Assembly (NCBI GenBank): GCA_039111635.1
Contig: JBCAQO010000007.1
Span: 1,550,001 to 1,614,000 of the forward strand
Length of the DNA stretch: 64,000 bases
Direction: 5' to 3'
Origin: Heterobasidion occidentale
Taxonomy: Eukaryota > Basidiomycota > Agaricomycetes > Russulales > Bondarzewiaceae
The notes under the pieces were generated by a model. The model was not told the DNA's origin. It did not search any database and saw nothing but the letters and a program-made list of their open reading frames with translations. Within the stretch, counting starts at the first letter, position 1. Each line of letters starts with the position of its first letter. Made by a program: the position numbers and the translations under genes. Below, piece by piece: positions 23,491-35,437 of this stretch.

Positions 23491-25028
23491 ATGGAGTCCA
23501 CGGAACCGAACGCACACCACAAAAAGACACTTCACTCGAAGCGGTCGTTTGGCAAGTACCCTCATAAAATTGATTCACCAGCTTATGATGCGTCAGTATT
23601 GCTCCTTTCTTTACTCCACTTGTCCGACAATTCATCGTGCTTCTCTGCAGCTCTGAAGAGGACAACGACCCGCTCACTGACGATGCCGCTTCTGCGCTCT
23701 CCATCCCTGCCCCATCTCGGAATCATTCAGCAAACACTTCCCAACCTCGAGCTTCAAGTGCTGCTGCATCTCAAAGCAACGCCGTCCCTTCTGCAACGAA
23801 ATCTCGTCTAAAACACTATCTCGCATCTTCCGCGGTCCTATCAGATGACGGTGTAGACTCCCCTACCTACGATGGCGACATCGAGAGCAGCACGACAGCT
23901 GGGCCGGACCGCGAGAACTTCAAAGCAGCATCTGCCGCCGCCGTATCTCATATTCGCTCTTCCTCAACTTCGACCCTCACCTCACCTGTCTCAGTCTTCC
24001 ATGCGCTTCCTGATGATGCAAGTGTTGAACCACTTCACACAGGTCCGACGATCGTCACCGCTTTCGCGCCATCAACAGCCTCTTCATCCGACGTCGAGCC
24101 CGTCACTGTCACTATAACAAGACGCCATGCTATCAATACCGCCCCGACTGAGCCAGAACCAGTCGCTGCTGCTCAAGAGGCCTTTGATCCTGCAGCTCTC
24201 GCTGCGGATGATATTCAGTCATTTGTGCGTCAGGCCATCGACGGGGAATTACATCGCAAATACAAGATCAACGAGCCGCCAGTGGGTCGGCCTGTGAGAG
24301 TCTATGCCGATGGTATGTCTCTACTTCTCACCTTTGCTCCTCGTTCATAACATACTGCAGGCGTTTATGATCTGTTCCACTTCGGGTGAATTTTAACGAT
24401 CCCTGTGTTGATTGAAGCTGTTTTGAAATGAACGGAGTCCTTCTCAGTCATGCACTGCAATTGCGCCAAGCCAAGCTGTCCTTCCCAGATGTATACCTCC
24501 TAGTCGGCGTCTGCTCAGATGAACTGGTGAAGGAGCACAAGTTTAGCTGCGTAATGAGCCATGCCGAACGGTAGGCACCTTATATTTTCTGCATCTTACG
24601 TTCTTGGTGTATCGAATTTTCTAGGTGCGAGGCCGCGCGGCACTGCCGCTGGGTCGATGAAGTTGTCCCCGAGGCTCCCTGGGTGATCGATGCGGAGTTC
24701 GTCGAGAGATACCAGATCGATTATGTTGCCCACGACGAGGACCCGTACGTCAGTGCAGGCCACGAAGACGTCTATGATTTCGTGAAGCGCCTAGGTGCGC
24801 GCCTATTCATCTATATATATATGGCTCCGCACCCTGATCTGGCATCGATACTTCACAGGCAGATTCATTCCCACCCGACGAACGCCGGGCGTATCGACAT
24901 CCTCACTGCTTGAGCGCATCGTCAAAGGCTACCGCAAACGGGACTTTGACAAAAAGCTTGAGAATATGGGCCATGCCGAACTCATGGCACAAGGATCGGA
25001 TTACGAGGAAAAGGGTACTGGCCGATGA
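23491..25028 (+). CDS. PCT1: Choline-phosphate cytidylyltransferase
   Basis: This enzyme makes CDP-choline from CTP and phosphocholine, the rate-limiting step of the Kennedy pathway to phosphatidylcholine, at nuclear or ER membranes. The ATG at 23491 starts a long Ser/Ala/Thr-rich regulatory N-terminus ([20 protein letters not shown]…). The catalytic domain begins at [20 protein letters not shown], whose HFGH is the nucleotide-binding HxGH motif, rebuilt across the intron at about 24388-24449. It continues with [29 protein letters not shown] and the second signature [15 protein letters not shown] near 24870. It ends with a short tail at 25028. Five introns have normal borders. The long C-terminal amphipathic domain of animal enzymes is absent, as in fungi. 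Confidence 0.93.
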
Positions 25029-25230
25029 TTCCGTAGATGCGCAGTCTCTCTCTACTGCCTTGATTGAATTGAAAGTAAATATGAATCGCAGTGTGTACGG
25101 GTATATGTCCATAATCGTTTTCCAAAGCCCTTACCTTCGTATGTATTGGCCTTTGGCGATAGACGTTCTTCAATAACTAGTGATCTCTTTTTTCGATGAC
25201 TGAAAAAAATTCGAAGGCAAAACAATGCCT

Positions 25231-25300
25231 GCATTAAGGGGGAATTGAACCCCCGGCGGGTCGATGGCAACGACCCAGGTTACCACTACCCCATTAATGC
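25231..25300 (-). tRNA. tRNA-Gly(GCC)
   Basis: On the minus strand the 70 bases fold perfectly. Acceptor arms are GCATTAA/TTAATGC, anticodon arm GGTCG/CGACC with loop TTGCCAT and anticodon GCC, and T arm GGGGG-TTCAATT-CCCCC. There is no intron. It lies between the cytidylyltransferase and the amidohydrolase, 126 bases before the latter's ATG and on the opposite strand. Confidence 0.95.
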
Positions 25301-25425
25301 TTGCTGAGTGCTAATAACGTTGCCTCCTCAATCGCATGAGGTCGGAGATTGAATGAGAATTGCCAGTATCCTTTCCGTGGCTGACGTTCGAGGAAGCTGC
25401 CTTCGAGAGACTGACCTCTCTCAAC

Positions 25426-27999
25426 ATGGAGAAAATTCGGGATCGACCACGACCGAACGAAGTTTCTACTCGAAAGCGACTACAATGGATTTTCATTATT
25501 GCGATCTCTGCTGCGCTAGTATACAAGCATGCGCCCTCCATCTATATAACTGACAGTGACATGCCGTCTGCATATGCTCTATGTACGCCGTCGAACGGCG
25601 TATACACCGTGGACAACTTCGATTCCAAAGTTGATTGCATCCTTGTTGTTGGACCCACAATCGTAGCCACAGGAAGTGAAGGTGCGCAGATGTGATATTT
25701 CAAGCCGTGATTCACACCTGACGCGCTACAGAGGATCTTCATTCTGTCTGGGTTGCTCGTAATCCAGATGAAGACTTGAAGACCTTCTACACCAAGCCTG
25801 GGTCTATCGTTCTTCCGGGTCTCTCAGGTCAGGCTCTGTGCCGTGTGTTGTCTTTGATTGGGCCTGAATGAATGCCATCTGGCAGACGCGCACGCGCACG
25901 TCCTTGAATGGGGTTTTAAGCAACAACTTCCGCTCGAAGATTGTCGGTCGGTAGATGGTGAGTCATATTTTTGGAATGCGCCCAGGTGTGTTCATCAAGA
26001 TAGACAAGAGGTCATCGCGAAAATCAAGGAATACATCTATACCCATCCTGATATCTTGAGCGACTCTACGCGTTGGATTCAAGGATTGGGGTGGGATCAA
26101 ACCAAATGGCCGACTAACAAATTTCCTACTGCAGTAGCTCATTTCTGTCTCGTCTCTCAAGGTTGACGCTTAGGATGACTTGCAGGATGACTTCGATCGT
26201 GACCCTCTCTTGCGTGGGCGTCCCATTGCTCTATCTCGCATCGATGTGCATGCATCGTGGGTATCACACAGTATCCTGAACCAAATGGGAGAGCTTCCTC
26301 GTGAGGTCGATGGTGGGGTTATCATGCGTGATGACAACGGAAAGCCTACCGGTATACCGAACACATCCAGCTCTTGTGGTCATGAACTGATTATAAGATG
26401 TTGCTATACAGGCGTATTCGTGGACAATGCGATGTCACTTGTACCTGTTCCTCCTTGGTCTGAAGAGCAGAGGTTGGCTTATTTTGAAACTGCCATGCAC
26501 GACGCCTTGAGCGTGGGCTTGACGAGTGTGCACGATGCTGCAAGCTCTCCTGAAGCCATACAATTTTTTCGAAGGTACCGCTCAGCACTCAGTGCCGTCC
26601 GTCCTGGTACTCTTTAATCGGACCATATTGTTGCAGAGTCGCAGACGAAGGGAAACTCCCGGTTCGTTCTACTCTGTTATCGCTTTTCGTGCAATTGTAG
26701 CTGACGCGGGACTGCCAGATCCGATTATATCTTATGGGAAATGTCGAGTCTGACACGTATTGGGGCTCACAAATCCCGCGTCTCGTTGATTATGGGCGAG
26801 ATAGACGCTTGAATGTCCGAGGCGTCAAACTGTTCACAGATGGCAAGTCACTTTCTTACGCGCTCTACATACAATTCATACTCACCTACCAAACTACAAT
26901 GAACGCAGGTGCTCTTGGATCGTGGGGCGCAGCGCTTTTAGCCCCTTACTCGGACAATCCCACTACGGCTGGGCTCATGCGTAGCTCAGCAGATGCCCTA
27001 CGGGGTTTAGTAGAGAAATTCTATGAAGATGGCTGGCAGGTGGTACGTTTGTTCGTCTCGCCTTCTTTATCTACTCTCATGTAATTTTTTGTCGAGCTTA
27101 GAATGTACACTGTATCGGCGATCGTGCGAACAAGGTTGTACTTGATATATTTGAGGGCATAATTAAGTCTCGATCTATTGATGTGGACCATTGGCGTCCT
27201 CGCATCGAGCACGCGCAAATTATGCAAATGTCCGATTTGGAGAGAATTGGGAGACTGGGGGGTACGTTAGCGTTCGTTAGGAGCAATTGATGATGCTAAA
27301 TCATCACCAGTTATTGCCAGCGTGCAGCCAACGCATGCGTAAGTGTCTTTTTGCATACCACGTTTGAAACAGTGGTACTTGACACCAATACAGCACCAGC
27401 GACATGTGGTATGCCGAAGACCGTTTGGTTTGTACACCTTCTACCTGGTCCTATATTCAGTGACACCTCACCTCTGACTGCAGGGGCCGGAAAGAATCAA
27501 AGGCGCATATGCTTATCAGAGTCTCCTACGGTTCGTCGTTCCCTTCCGCCAGTATCGATCGTATTTCTGAGTCGCGAATAGAGCATCGCGTAAGAATATC
27601 TTACCTCTTGGCTCGGACTTTCCTGTAGAAGGCATAAATCCGTTGCTTGGGTTCTACGCCGCCGTGTCACGGCTATCTGTGCGCGGCGATTCACCGAACG
27701 GCACTGCTGGGTGGTATGTTTTCCCGTGCCCCCGGGTTGCCTTTCCAATGCTTATAGGACATAGGTATCCTGCAGAGGCTCTTACCCGTATTCAGGCTTT
27801 GCGCGGCATGACACGGGATGCAGCATACGCTTCGTTTGCCGAGGACGAGCGTGGGGTGCTAAGAGCCAATTTCAAGGCGGATTATGTCGTGTTAGATCGG
27901 GATATCGTTAGCGAAGAAGTCCCGGTGAGCGAGATTCTGAGGGCGAAGGTTTTGGCGACGGTTGTAGATGGTAGGACGATGTTTGGGAAAATATCTTGA
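25426..27999 (+). CDS. Membrane-anchored amidohydrolase (amidohydrolase 3 family)
   Basis: A metal-dependent hydrolase of the YtcJ-like amidohydrolase group, which cleave amide or related C-N bonds in small molecules. The ATG at 25426 gives MEKIRDRPRPNEVSTRKRL followed by a single hydrophobic helix (IFIIAISAALVY), a signal anchor. Metal-site motifs are in order: DAHAHVLEWG (HxH) at about 25890, GLTSVHDAASS near 26520, NVHCIGDRANK near 27105, RIEHAQIM near 27210 and the late aspartate in LPLGSDFPVEGINP near 27600. The final block is RANFKADYVVLDRDIVSEEV and VVDGRTMFGKIS, ending in TGA. About 12 exons have intact borders. Likely in the secretory pathway or vacuole with the catalytic domain in the lumen. 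Substrate unknown. Confidence 0.9.
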
Positions 28000-28256
28000 T
28001 GCTCTTCGGGTTCCGTCCACCCTTGGTTTATTTGATATACACATATCTACACCCAGCTACACCATAATTTCTCGGTACTGTTTTCAGCCACTTTTGTGGT
28101 GCACTTTTGCAGGTCTCGACTCTCGCGCAAGATGAGAACAAATTAGCTTCGTAGAGACTCGTATCGCGTCATGGCCGAGTCAGACATGGGAACATCTCCC
28201 AACCTGTTAAAAAGACAAACATCTGAAGTTTGTTCGTAATCTGGAGTTAAGAAATC

Positions 28257-29893
28257 ATGACCGTCAACTTCACAAATGTTCCCGTCCTCGACTATGCCTT
28301 GCTCTCGTCGCCTACGTCCCGGCCTGATTTTATCGCTCAGCTCCGGAATGCTTTGATCAACGTCGGCTTCCTCTACCTCTCCCACCCTCCGGTCTTGCAA
28401 AGCGACATCGATGCACTTGTCGCATACATCCCAGATCTCTTTGCTCTTCCCCAGGAAAGCAAGGATGCGATCCAAATGGCCAATTCCCCGCACTTCCTCG
28501 GCTATTCGCGCTTGGGTGTGGAAAGGACCAAGGGCGCGTTGGATCAGAGAGAGCAGTTCGATTTCGCGACTCCGCATGTTAACAAGTGGAAAGAGGGAGA
28601 GCCAGAATACCTGAAACTTTGGGGACCGTCGCAGGTCGGTGTGTCCTGTGTCCGACGTCTGATCTATTGACACTTCCAACAACATAGTGGCCTAAGGAGA
28701 CGGAACTACCAGGGTTCAAAGAGACTATACTGCGATACCTTGATCAAGTGCAGAAACTCAGCTATGAGTTCATCAGCCTCATTGCCGAAGCGCTTGGTCT
28801 ACAGCCCGATGGACTTGCCCAATTCTATGACACAGACGAGTTCATGCAGCATCGTTCGAAGGTATGTACGATGCTTCTTGTATACCCTTCGTATTGATGG
28901 AGTATCCAAATATGTAGATTGTCAAGTACCCTTCCCAGGACGAAGTCTCGTCCGATCAGGGCGTTGGCCCTCACTTCGACGCGGGCTTCGTGCGTACTCC
29001 CCTTTTTCTTCCCTGTTTCTCTTCTATTGTGATGAGATAGATGTGGGAAGCTGATCGAAGTCCTTTCCCTTCTAGCTTACATTTGTACGCGAAATAAGAT
29101 CTTCTACATTTCATTTCCAGATGCATGAGCGGAAGTATGTACTGAAGCTTCGCCTCTTCCATAGCTCTTTCAAGCTTCTTCCCATCCCGGCCTTCAAGTC
29201 CAAAACCTTGCCGGCCAATGGATAGACGTGCCCCCTATTCCTTACACGTTTGTCATAAACATCGGCAAGGGTATGTCTCTCGTCAATCACCTTTTGATGA
29301 CCTCGTCGGAATGCCTAATCCTTCATGGTTGCCAAGCTTTGGAAACTGCTACAAACGGTCTGACTCGCGCGACATCGCACCGAGTGCTGTCACCTGCCAA
29401 AGGCTCTACGCCTCGATATTCCATCCCTTTCTTCCAGAACATCGGACAGAGAGTCAAACTCAGCGAGTCAGCGTTGCAATGTGCGTAATAAAATCTCACT
29501 TCGCATCTCCGAATGTTCATGCGGACGATCCATGGCATGCACCGTGAGCAGTCCCACCGGAGATATTGAAGTTGAAAGAAGAACGGGGCGAGCCAGCGAC
29601 GAGCGACTGTGCGTGTGTACCTCGTCCTTCCGAAACCCCCTCCGCTCTAACGTCCCCACCTTCTTAGCCGTAAACTTCTCAGAATACGATCGCGAACCCT
29701 CTGGCTTCGTCGCCCTCATTGGGCGAATCAAGTACGTCTTAGTTCCTTCAATTCGATCTAACTAATGAAAGAGGTGATGTTCACATCCGACGGCGTCTAC
29801 AGAAGCCATCCGGATGTTGCGCAGCGTCACTATCCGGAATTGTTCAAGCAGTTCTTCCCTGAAGGTTTGCCGGCCCATGGAGAGGCATACTGA
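28257..29893 (+). CDS. 2-oxoglutarate/Fe(II)-dependent dioxygenase (isopenicillin-N-synthase-like)
   Basis: A soluble non-heme iron oxygenase. The ATG at 28257 starts MTVNFTNVPVLDYALLSS, the N-terminal DIOX_N domain, which includes ALINVGFLYLSHPPV and PHFLGYSRLGVERT. The C-terminal double-stranded helix has the iron ligands His and Asp in GPHFDAGF (about 28970), the distal His in TSHRVLSP and the 2-oxoglutarate-binding Arg-x-Ser in PRYSIPFF (about 29390-29440). Later exons read VPPEILKLKEERG, AVNFSEYDREPSGFVALIGR, then SHPDVAQRHYPELFKQFFPE and GLPAHGEAY with TGA at 29891-29893. About eight exons. Fungal members act in secondary metabolism or detoxification; no biosynthetic cluster is evident around it. 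Confidence 0.92.
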
Positions 29894-30112
29894 GTAATGA
29901 ACGACGTATCAGCGGGGATGTTTCCGTGGGATTCTTTCCAGCAGCCGGCTAATTTGAGTGTACGATTCTTATCAAAGGCATCGAAGTTGCTGGACTCGGG
30001 CCTGCATTCGGCTCCGAATGGGTGGAAGGAGGCATTTCATTGAGCATGTGGTAATGTTTACATCCCAATCTGACAGCGATCGAACCAGTGACGAACTGTG
30101 ATGAATGACCTA

Positions 30113-31696
30113 TCACAAGCACTGCACACCAGAAAGGGTTGCTTTAGCTGCGACCTTGGTTTGATTTCGGAAAGCAACTCACTTGAGAGTAATATGCGCC
30201 CGAACTGGTGCACGTCGACCCGGACACGCAGGCCGTAGGGCCTGCCCATCCGATCCCGCCGCACTGACCTGCAAAAACAGTTAGAGCGCAGATGCGCTTG
30301 AGACACTGTGGGCGCGGACGTACCATATTTGGTCTGGGCAGCACCAGCAGCAGAAGACGTTGGCGTGGCTGCAGTCGAGCTGCCAGGGGCGCTGCTCGCT
30401 GGTGCACTAGCAGACGAGGAGGGCGCCGCAGCAGATGAAGTAGGCGCCGCAGTGGCTGAGCCAGCAGGTGCGGTCGGGACAGTGGAAGGCTGATCAGCAG
30501 TATTCCATGTCGCGGCTGTCGGCCAAGCGGTGGCGGCGACAGTAGGAGAAGTCGTTCCATAGGGAGTCGGGCCGGGGACTGCATACCTCAAGGTAAATCC
30601 ATTGAAAAAGGATGATCATGAAATCAGGGACGCACTGGTGTACGCAGTCAAGGATTGGTAGATGTTGATCAGGATACCGGGGTCAGATGCTGCATATATA
30701 AGGGTCAGGCAATAGAGGAACAAAGTTGCAGTTCGTCTTACCACCGTAAGCGCCTGGAATTTTGACAGCCGATGGCTGAGCAGTGCCAGATCCTCCAACG
30801 TTGAGCTGGAAGCAGGACATATAGAATCTGTGCCTAGTCAGCGAAAAGTACTTGAGAGAATTGTGAGACGCACTGGGCGCCGCCAACGCTTGATGCGACA
30901 TGGAGAGCAATGACTTCAGCTCTCAAGAGGTATTGACCAGGAGCGATGCCCGAAGGGATGGTGAAGGTGAAATGACCACAGTTGTCCTGTCAATCAATGT
31001 GCCTTCAGAATTTAGGCATGTCCGGATGTATGAAAAAAAAATTACGTTCAACACTTCGGTTGCCCAATAATCGGGATCGGAGCTGGGGAGACCCATCTCA
31101 CTGATCTTTGGGTCGCGTCGTCGTAAGTGAAAGCCCGTGCTTTGAAACAATGTCTGTACGACGTACCTTGAACCAGCTGGCGCTTGAGCCAACCGCAGTT
31201 GTGGCATCGGATACTTTGGCCAAATAAATCTTGAAAGAACACAACTAATCAATGCGAGCTCCCATGCCAGTGGACGGTCATGAACTGCCTACATTGATCG
31301 GGCCGTAATGGTCACCGCCGATGGCTTCATTCGCACAGCTGCGGTCTCCAGGCTGCTGATGCATCTCGACCGTAACGCTGTCGCCAGCTGGATGATACTC
31401 GCACTCAACGTCCTCATATCGTCGTTAAGAGTCACTCACGGTTCACAGCACAAAGCCCACCTGACGACGAAGCACCTGCATTGCAGGCAAGATCCTACAG
31501 ATGCGCCTGTCAGATGCCGTTTGTATCCCTTCGTTGAACTTACGTTGGTGGTCACGGAGGTGACTGGAGAGTTGCTTGCGGGAGAGCGGACGCAAAAATT
31601 TCCTTGGTCAATGCCGTTGACCCACATCTCCTGGAAGGTGGCATGAGCCGATACAGAAGCCGCGAGCGACGCGACGAGAGCAGCTGTGAAAAACAT
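30113..31696 (-). CDS. AA9 lytic polysaccharide monooxygenase with CBM1
   Basis: A secreted copper enzyme that oxidatively cleaves cellulose. The ATG at 31696 gives signal peptide MFFTAALVASLAASVSA, cut before HATFQEMW, so His1 of the copper brace is at the mature N-terminus. The second histidine is in DSVTVEMHQQPGDRSCANEA (about 31360) and the axial tyrosine in GGAQFYMSCFQLNV. Other AA9 blocks are VYLAKVSDA, WFK spliced to ISEMGLPSSDPDYW, and FTFTIPSGIAPGQYLLRAEV. A Ser/Ala/Thr/Pro linker leads to the CBM1: CGGIGWAGPTACVSGSTCTS and SGAYYSQ, with the final Cys-Leu and stop on a separate nine-base terminal exon (30113-30121) after the intron 30122-30182. About nine exons. It is convergent with the oxygenase gene, 219 bases away, and divergent from the HMCES gene. 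Confidence 0.95.
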
Positions 31697-31770
31697 GAGG
31701 GCAGATGAAAGAAATCTGGGAAAATGTGTGTGCGGGGAGGGCGGGTCATTCAACACGCTATGTCTCCGTG

Positions 31771-31780
31771 TTTATATAAT
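31771..31780 (-). promoter_or_regulatory. TATA box of the LPMO gene
   Basis: ATTATATAAA on the minus strand lies 75 bases before the LPMO start codon, a normal distance for a short leader. Confidence 0.65.
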
Positions 31781-32437
31781 ATCTCGAGGGTAATACTTGG
31801 AAGAACAAGACGGCAAGGGGTACGGCCTTGTAGGGCTAATGCTTCTGTGAAGGGGATTGAGATCTCCTGCACCAATCGGTGGACGGTGTCCCTGTTCGTG
31901 GTGAAGGTAGCCATTGAATGAATGGCGAGAATAAGCCGCGGGAGCCTTCAACCCAATTTCTCGAATGCTCGGGCAATTATTCGCCGTCTAACATCCGAAG
32001 TCTTGACGGCGCCGACTCACGTGTCTATGCTACATGGCCCTGGATGCGCTCTGGAGAACCTGTCGGGTGATCGTGGGTTATTCAAACAGGATAATTATCG
32101 GACACTGCCAATAAGTCGGTCTCGGGCAAGTCTGTGAACAGAACGGCGAATGAGCAAATCTATGTTGTGACTCCGCGACGTGGCTCCCTGAGAGCCCACA
32201 TCAGCTAACAGAGAACCGACGTCGACCGTCTGTTATCGATGAGCCGTCATGCATCTTGGAACAAGGGAATGGAGGGCTAGCGGAAGAGAGGAGCAGAGCT
32301 GTCGCGAAAGTTGTCAGCCCCTCCGGAGTCGGGCGGACTTTGAAAGCGCTCGCACGCGCCAGGCGGCCGGGCTGCTTACTCCTGAGTCTCGGGCCGTCAT
32401 CGACTCGAACTTGCCCCGCAACTCAACTCCAACCGCC
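31781..32437. other. Divergent intergenic region, LPMO and HMCES promoters
   Basis: About 660 bases between two divergent genes. No other gene is supported. Confidence 0.5.
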
Positions 32438-33974
32438 ATGTGCGGGCGATATTCACTGGGACTGCCTGTGAGCACACTATCTTGACTCGTGAATAAGAGA
32501 ACCTGGTTACAGAACGCCGCTCACAGGCAGACGATATCCAACACCTCCACGGGTATCCCGCGCTCGGGCAGCAGGTCGGGGAGTGGATCGACCGAAGTCG
32601 ATTTATCCCTCGATACAACGTCGCTCCGCGGTCGCACGCACCCGTGTTGCGGCGGAGCGAACCGGCGGCATCCGGGGGGCACGACAAGCTCGTATTGCAT
32701 ACCATGAAATGGGGCCTCGTCCCGCACTGGAGCAAGAGCGAGTCGAAGACCCTGAACACCATCAACGCGCGCTCTGAGAACCTGGTCGAAGGGGGCGGCA
32801 TGTGGGGCAGCATCAAGGGCAGGAAGCGATGCGTCGTCCCAGCCCAAGGGTGCGTCCACTATACACTCTCCGTGCGCACACTCGGATACAGACTCCTGTC
32901 CATCAGCTATTACGAGTGGCTGAAGAAGGGGACAGAGCGAATTCCCCACTTCACGCGGCACAAGGCCGGAAAGCTGATGTTCCTGGCTGGGCTGTATGAC
33001 ACGGCCGCCGTCGAGGGTAGGTGTCCGCCGCAATCCAATCAGGTGACGCCAACCGCTGCGCAGGAGCTCCGACCCCCTGTGGACGTTCACAGTCGTCACG
33101 ACGGCCGCGAGCAAGGAACTCGCCTGGCTGCACGACCGCCAGCCCGTGATCCTCACGTCGGAGGCCGATATCAACGCCTGGCTCGACACCCGCTCGCAGA
33201 CGTGGACGAGGCGCTCAACACGCTCCTCGACCCGTACCACGACGCCGCATCCCCCTCGAATGGTGAGCACGCGCGAGCAGCGCATGCGATTTACTCAGTC
33301 CCCGACGCCGCAGCTACCCCGTGCCCAAGGAAGTAGGCAAAGTCGGCGCAGAGTCCCCCACCTTCGTCGAGCCCATCTCGCAGCGCAAAGACGGCCTCGA
33401 GGCGCTCTTCGCCAAGCAGCAGACGCAGACCTCGCAGCCGACGGCGTCCCCGGCCCTCGGCCCTTCCCCGCCGCGCAAACGCAAGCGCCGCCCATCGCCG
33501 TCGCTTCCCCCTCTAAAGACGCACGCCGACGCCATACCCCCCGCCGACGCCGCCGAAAGCGACAGCGACGTCGAAATCGTCGACCCTCCATCCCAGGTGA
33601 GCAACCCCGCCCATCGCCCGGGGTCACGCCCGGGGGGGCAATGACGCCCAACACCCGCCCTCCCTGTCTTCTAACCTTCCCCGTTCCCTCGCACCGCCTG
33701 CTATCGCCGGCCCCGCGCATGCGCACCCCGCCGCAGGCGAGCACCGCCCGCTGCCCGCCGTCGAAAAAGACGAAGACGAAGACGAAGCCGTCGCCCTCTC
33801 CCTCTCCCTCGCCATCGTCCTCGCCGGTCCGCCCTCCCCCGCCTCCACCCAAGAAGCGGCCGGCAAAGAAGCAGGCCAGGCAACGGCGGCAACGGCGGCG
33901 ACAAGAGCGGCGGCCCTGCATCGTCGTCGTCGCCCACGCCCACGAAGATCACGGCCTTCTTTCCCAAGGCCTGA
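32438..33974 (+). CDS. HMCES: SRAP-domain protein, HMCES/YedK type, with C-terminal PIP-like motif
   Basis: HMCES proteins protect abasic sites in single-stranded DNA by forming a thiazolidine crosslink. The ATG at 32438 gives MCGRYSLGLP, so Cys2, the crosslinking residue, follows the Met. The intron at about 32468-32510 joins this to the next exon, which has the active-site YNVAPR and MKWGLVPHWSKSESK. The conserved glutamate is in YYEWLKKG and the histidine in SKELAWLHDRQPVIL. Further exons read ALNTLLDPYHDAASPLE and YPVPKEVGKVGAESPTF, typical SRAP C-terminal blocks. The tail is basic and Ser/Pro-rich. It ends SPTPTKITAFFPKA, which resembles a PCNA-binding PIP box (x-x-I-x-x-F-F). Reaching this frame from KKRPAKKQA needs a one-base shift near 33885, so the final 30 residues are less certain. 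Confidence 0.9.
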
Positions 33975-34755
33975 CGCGGACGACGCCCAGCACTCTGCAC
34001 TCTGTAGTAGTACTCGGCGGTCACCCAAGTACCCAGCGCTCGCTCGCTCGCTCCATGTCTCATCCCGCGTTCTACCATAGTCCCATCGCGCTTTGTACCA
34101 CCGTGGCCCCTCGCCGATCGTCGTATCTTACCTACCAACCCACTTGTACAATCTACTCACTCATGTCCATATCTACCCACTTGCATGAGCAAACGAGCCA
34201 ATCCAAGACCCACCTACGCTGTCTTCTTTCGCTCTCTCTCTGGACACCGCCGATCGCGTGCGTCTCAACCAGCTCGAGCCCAATTCACATCGCCATGTGC
34301 TCGTGCCGCGTCGTGTTATGCATTTTGCGCGCGCGGGGGAGCCCGCGCGACGAGCTACGTTGCGATAAACGTTACAAGATGAGGAGCGCAAGCGTCGAGC
34401 GTCGAGTCGGAGATGTGCGGTATGTTACGATACGAAACGATACGAAACGGAACGATACGAAACGGAACGGAACGATACGGTACGATGACAAGCGAGCAGA
34501 AGGAGGAGAGAGAGAGACGGGCGGACGGAGAGATGCACAGAGAGACCGCGAGAAAAGAAAAGAAAAGAAAAAAAGAAAAAGAACAAAAAAGGACCGAGAA
34601 ACAGAGCGCACGAGGATACGCTCTCGCGAACGAAAAGAAAGACAGAATCGCGACTGACACACGAGCGAGCCGCCCTAGCCTCCACACAAGCGCACACGAG
34701 CGCCGCGACGCGCGACAACGCGCCATGGCCTCGCACGCCGACGCCGCGCGCGCGC
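33975..34755. other. Convergent 3' flanks with minisatellite and purine-rich DNA
   Basis: Both neighbouring genes end here. It contains the GATACGAAACG-type repeat (34425-34486) and a purine-rich run at about 34500-34610. No gene is supported. Confidence 0.5.
34425..34486 (+). repeat. Tandem ACGATACGAAACGGA-type repeat
   Basis: The units ACGATACGAAACG and ACGAAACGGA recur in tandem with small variants over about 60 bases. It lies in noncoding DNA between two convergent genes. Confidence 0.85.
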
Positions 34756-35393
34756 TCACTGCCAATACCCCTGCTGCTGCCTCTGGTACGTGTAAAACGC
34801 CGCGTCCCGTCCGACGCGCCCTGCGGATACCCAAGGTGCGCCCCCTGCCCCTGCCCTGCCCCTGCCCCTGATGCGGCTGCCCCCCCTGGTGTCCCCCCTG
34901 CCCCCCCGCCTGCTGGCCCTGCGGCCCGACCCCCACCCCCGCGCCGCCCGACGCGTACCGGTTCGCGCCATAATACCCGTTCTGCGAGTGCTGCTGCTGC
35001 TGCTGCTGCGCGTGCTGTTGAGCGTGCTGCTGCGCGTGCTGCTGCGGTTGCTGCTGCCCGACACCGCGCCCGCCCTGCGGCTGCCCGACCCCGACGCCCC
35101 CCTGCCCAACGCCGACTCCGACGCCCGCGCCGACATCCTTCACGCCCTGCGCGTACGGCTTGTACGCGTTCTCGGGCGACGCCCCGCCCCCCGCGCGCTG
35201 CCCGATCTGCGCGCCACCTGCGGGACCGCCCGCCGCGGGCCCGAGCCCGAGGTACCCCTGCATCGCCTGCGCGCCGTACAGCTGCTTCGCGTACTCGCTC
35301 GCGCCGGGGATGCCCCCGCCCACGCTCGCCGCGTGCGAGTGCTGCGCGTGGTACCCGCCGAGGTCGTCGTACGCCGCCGACGGGTGCTGCTGC

Positions 35394-35437
<44 letters not shown>

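Noticed and set aside
31048..31242. Alternative LPMO reading with AFTYDDATQR suggesting a frameshift
   Set aside because: A normal 61-base intron joining WFK to ISEMGLPSSDPDYW explains the gene without any shift.
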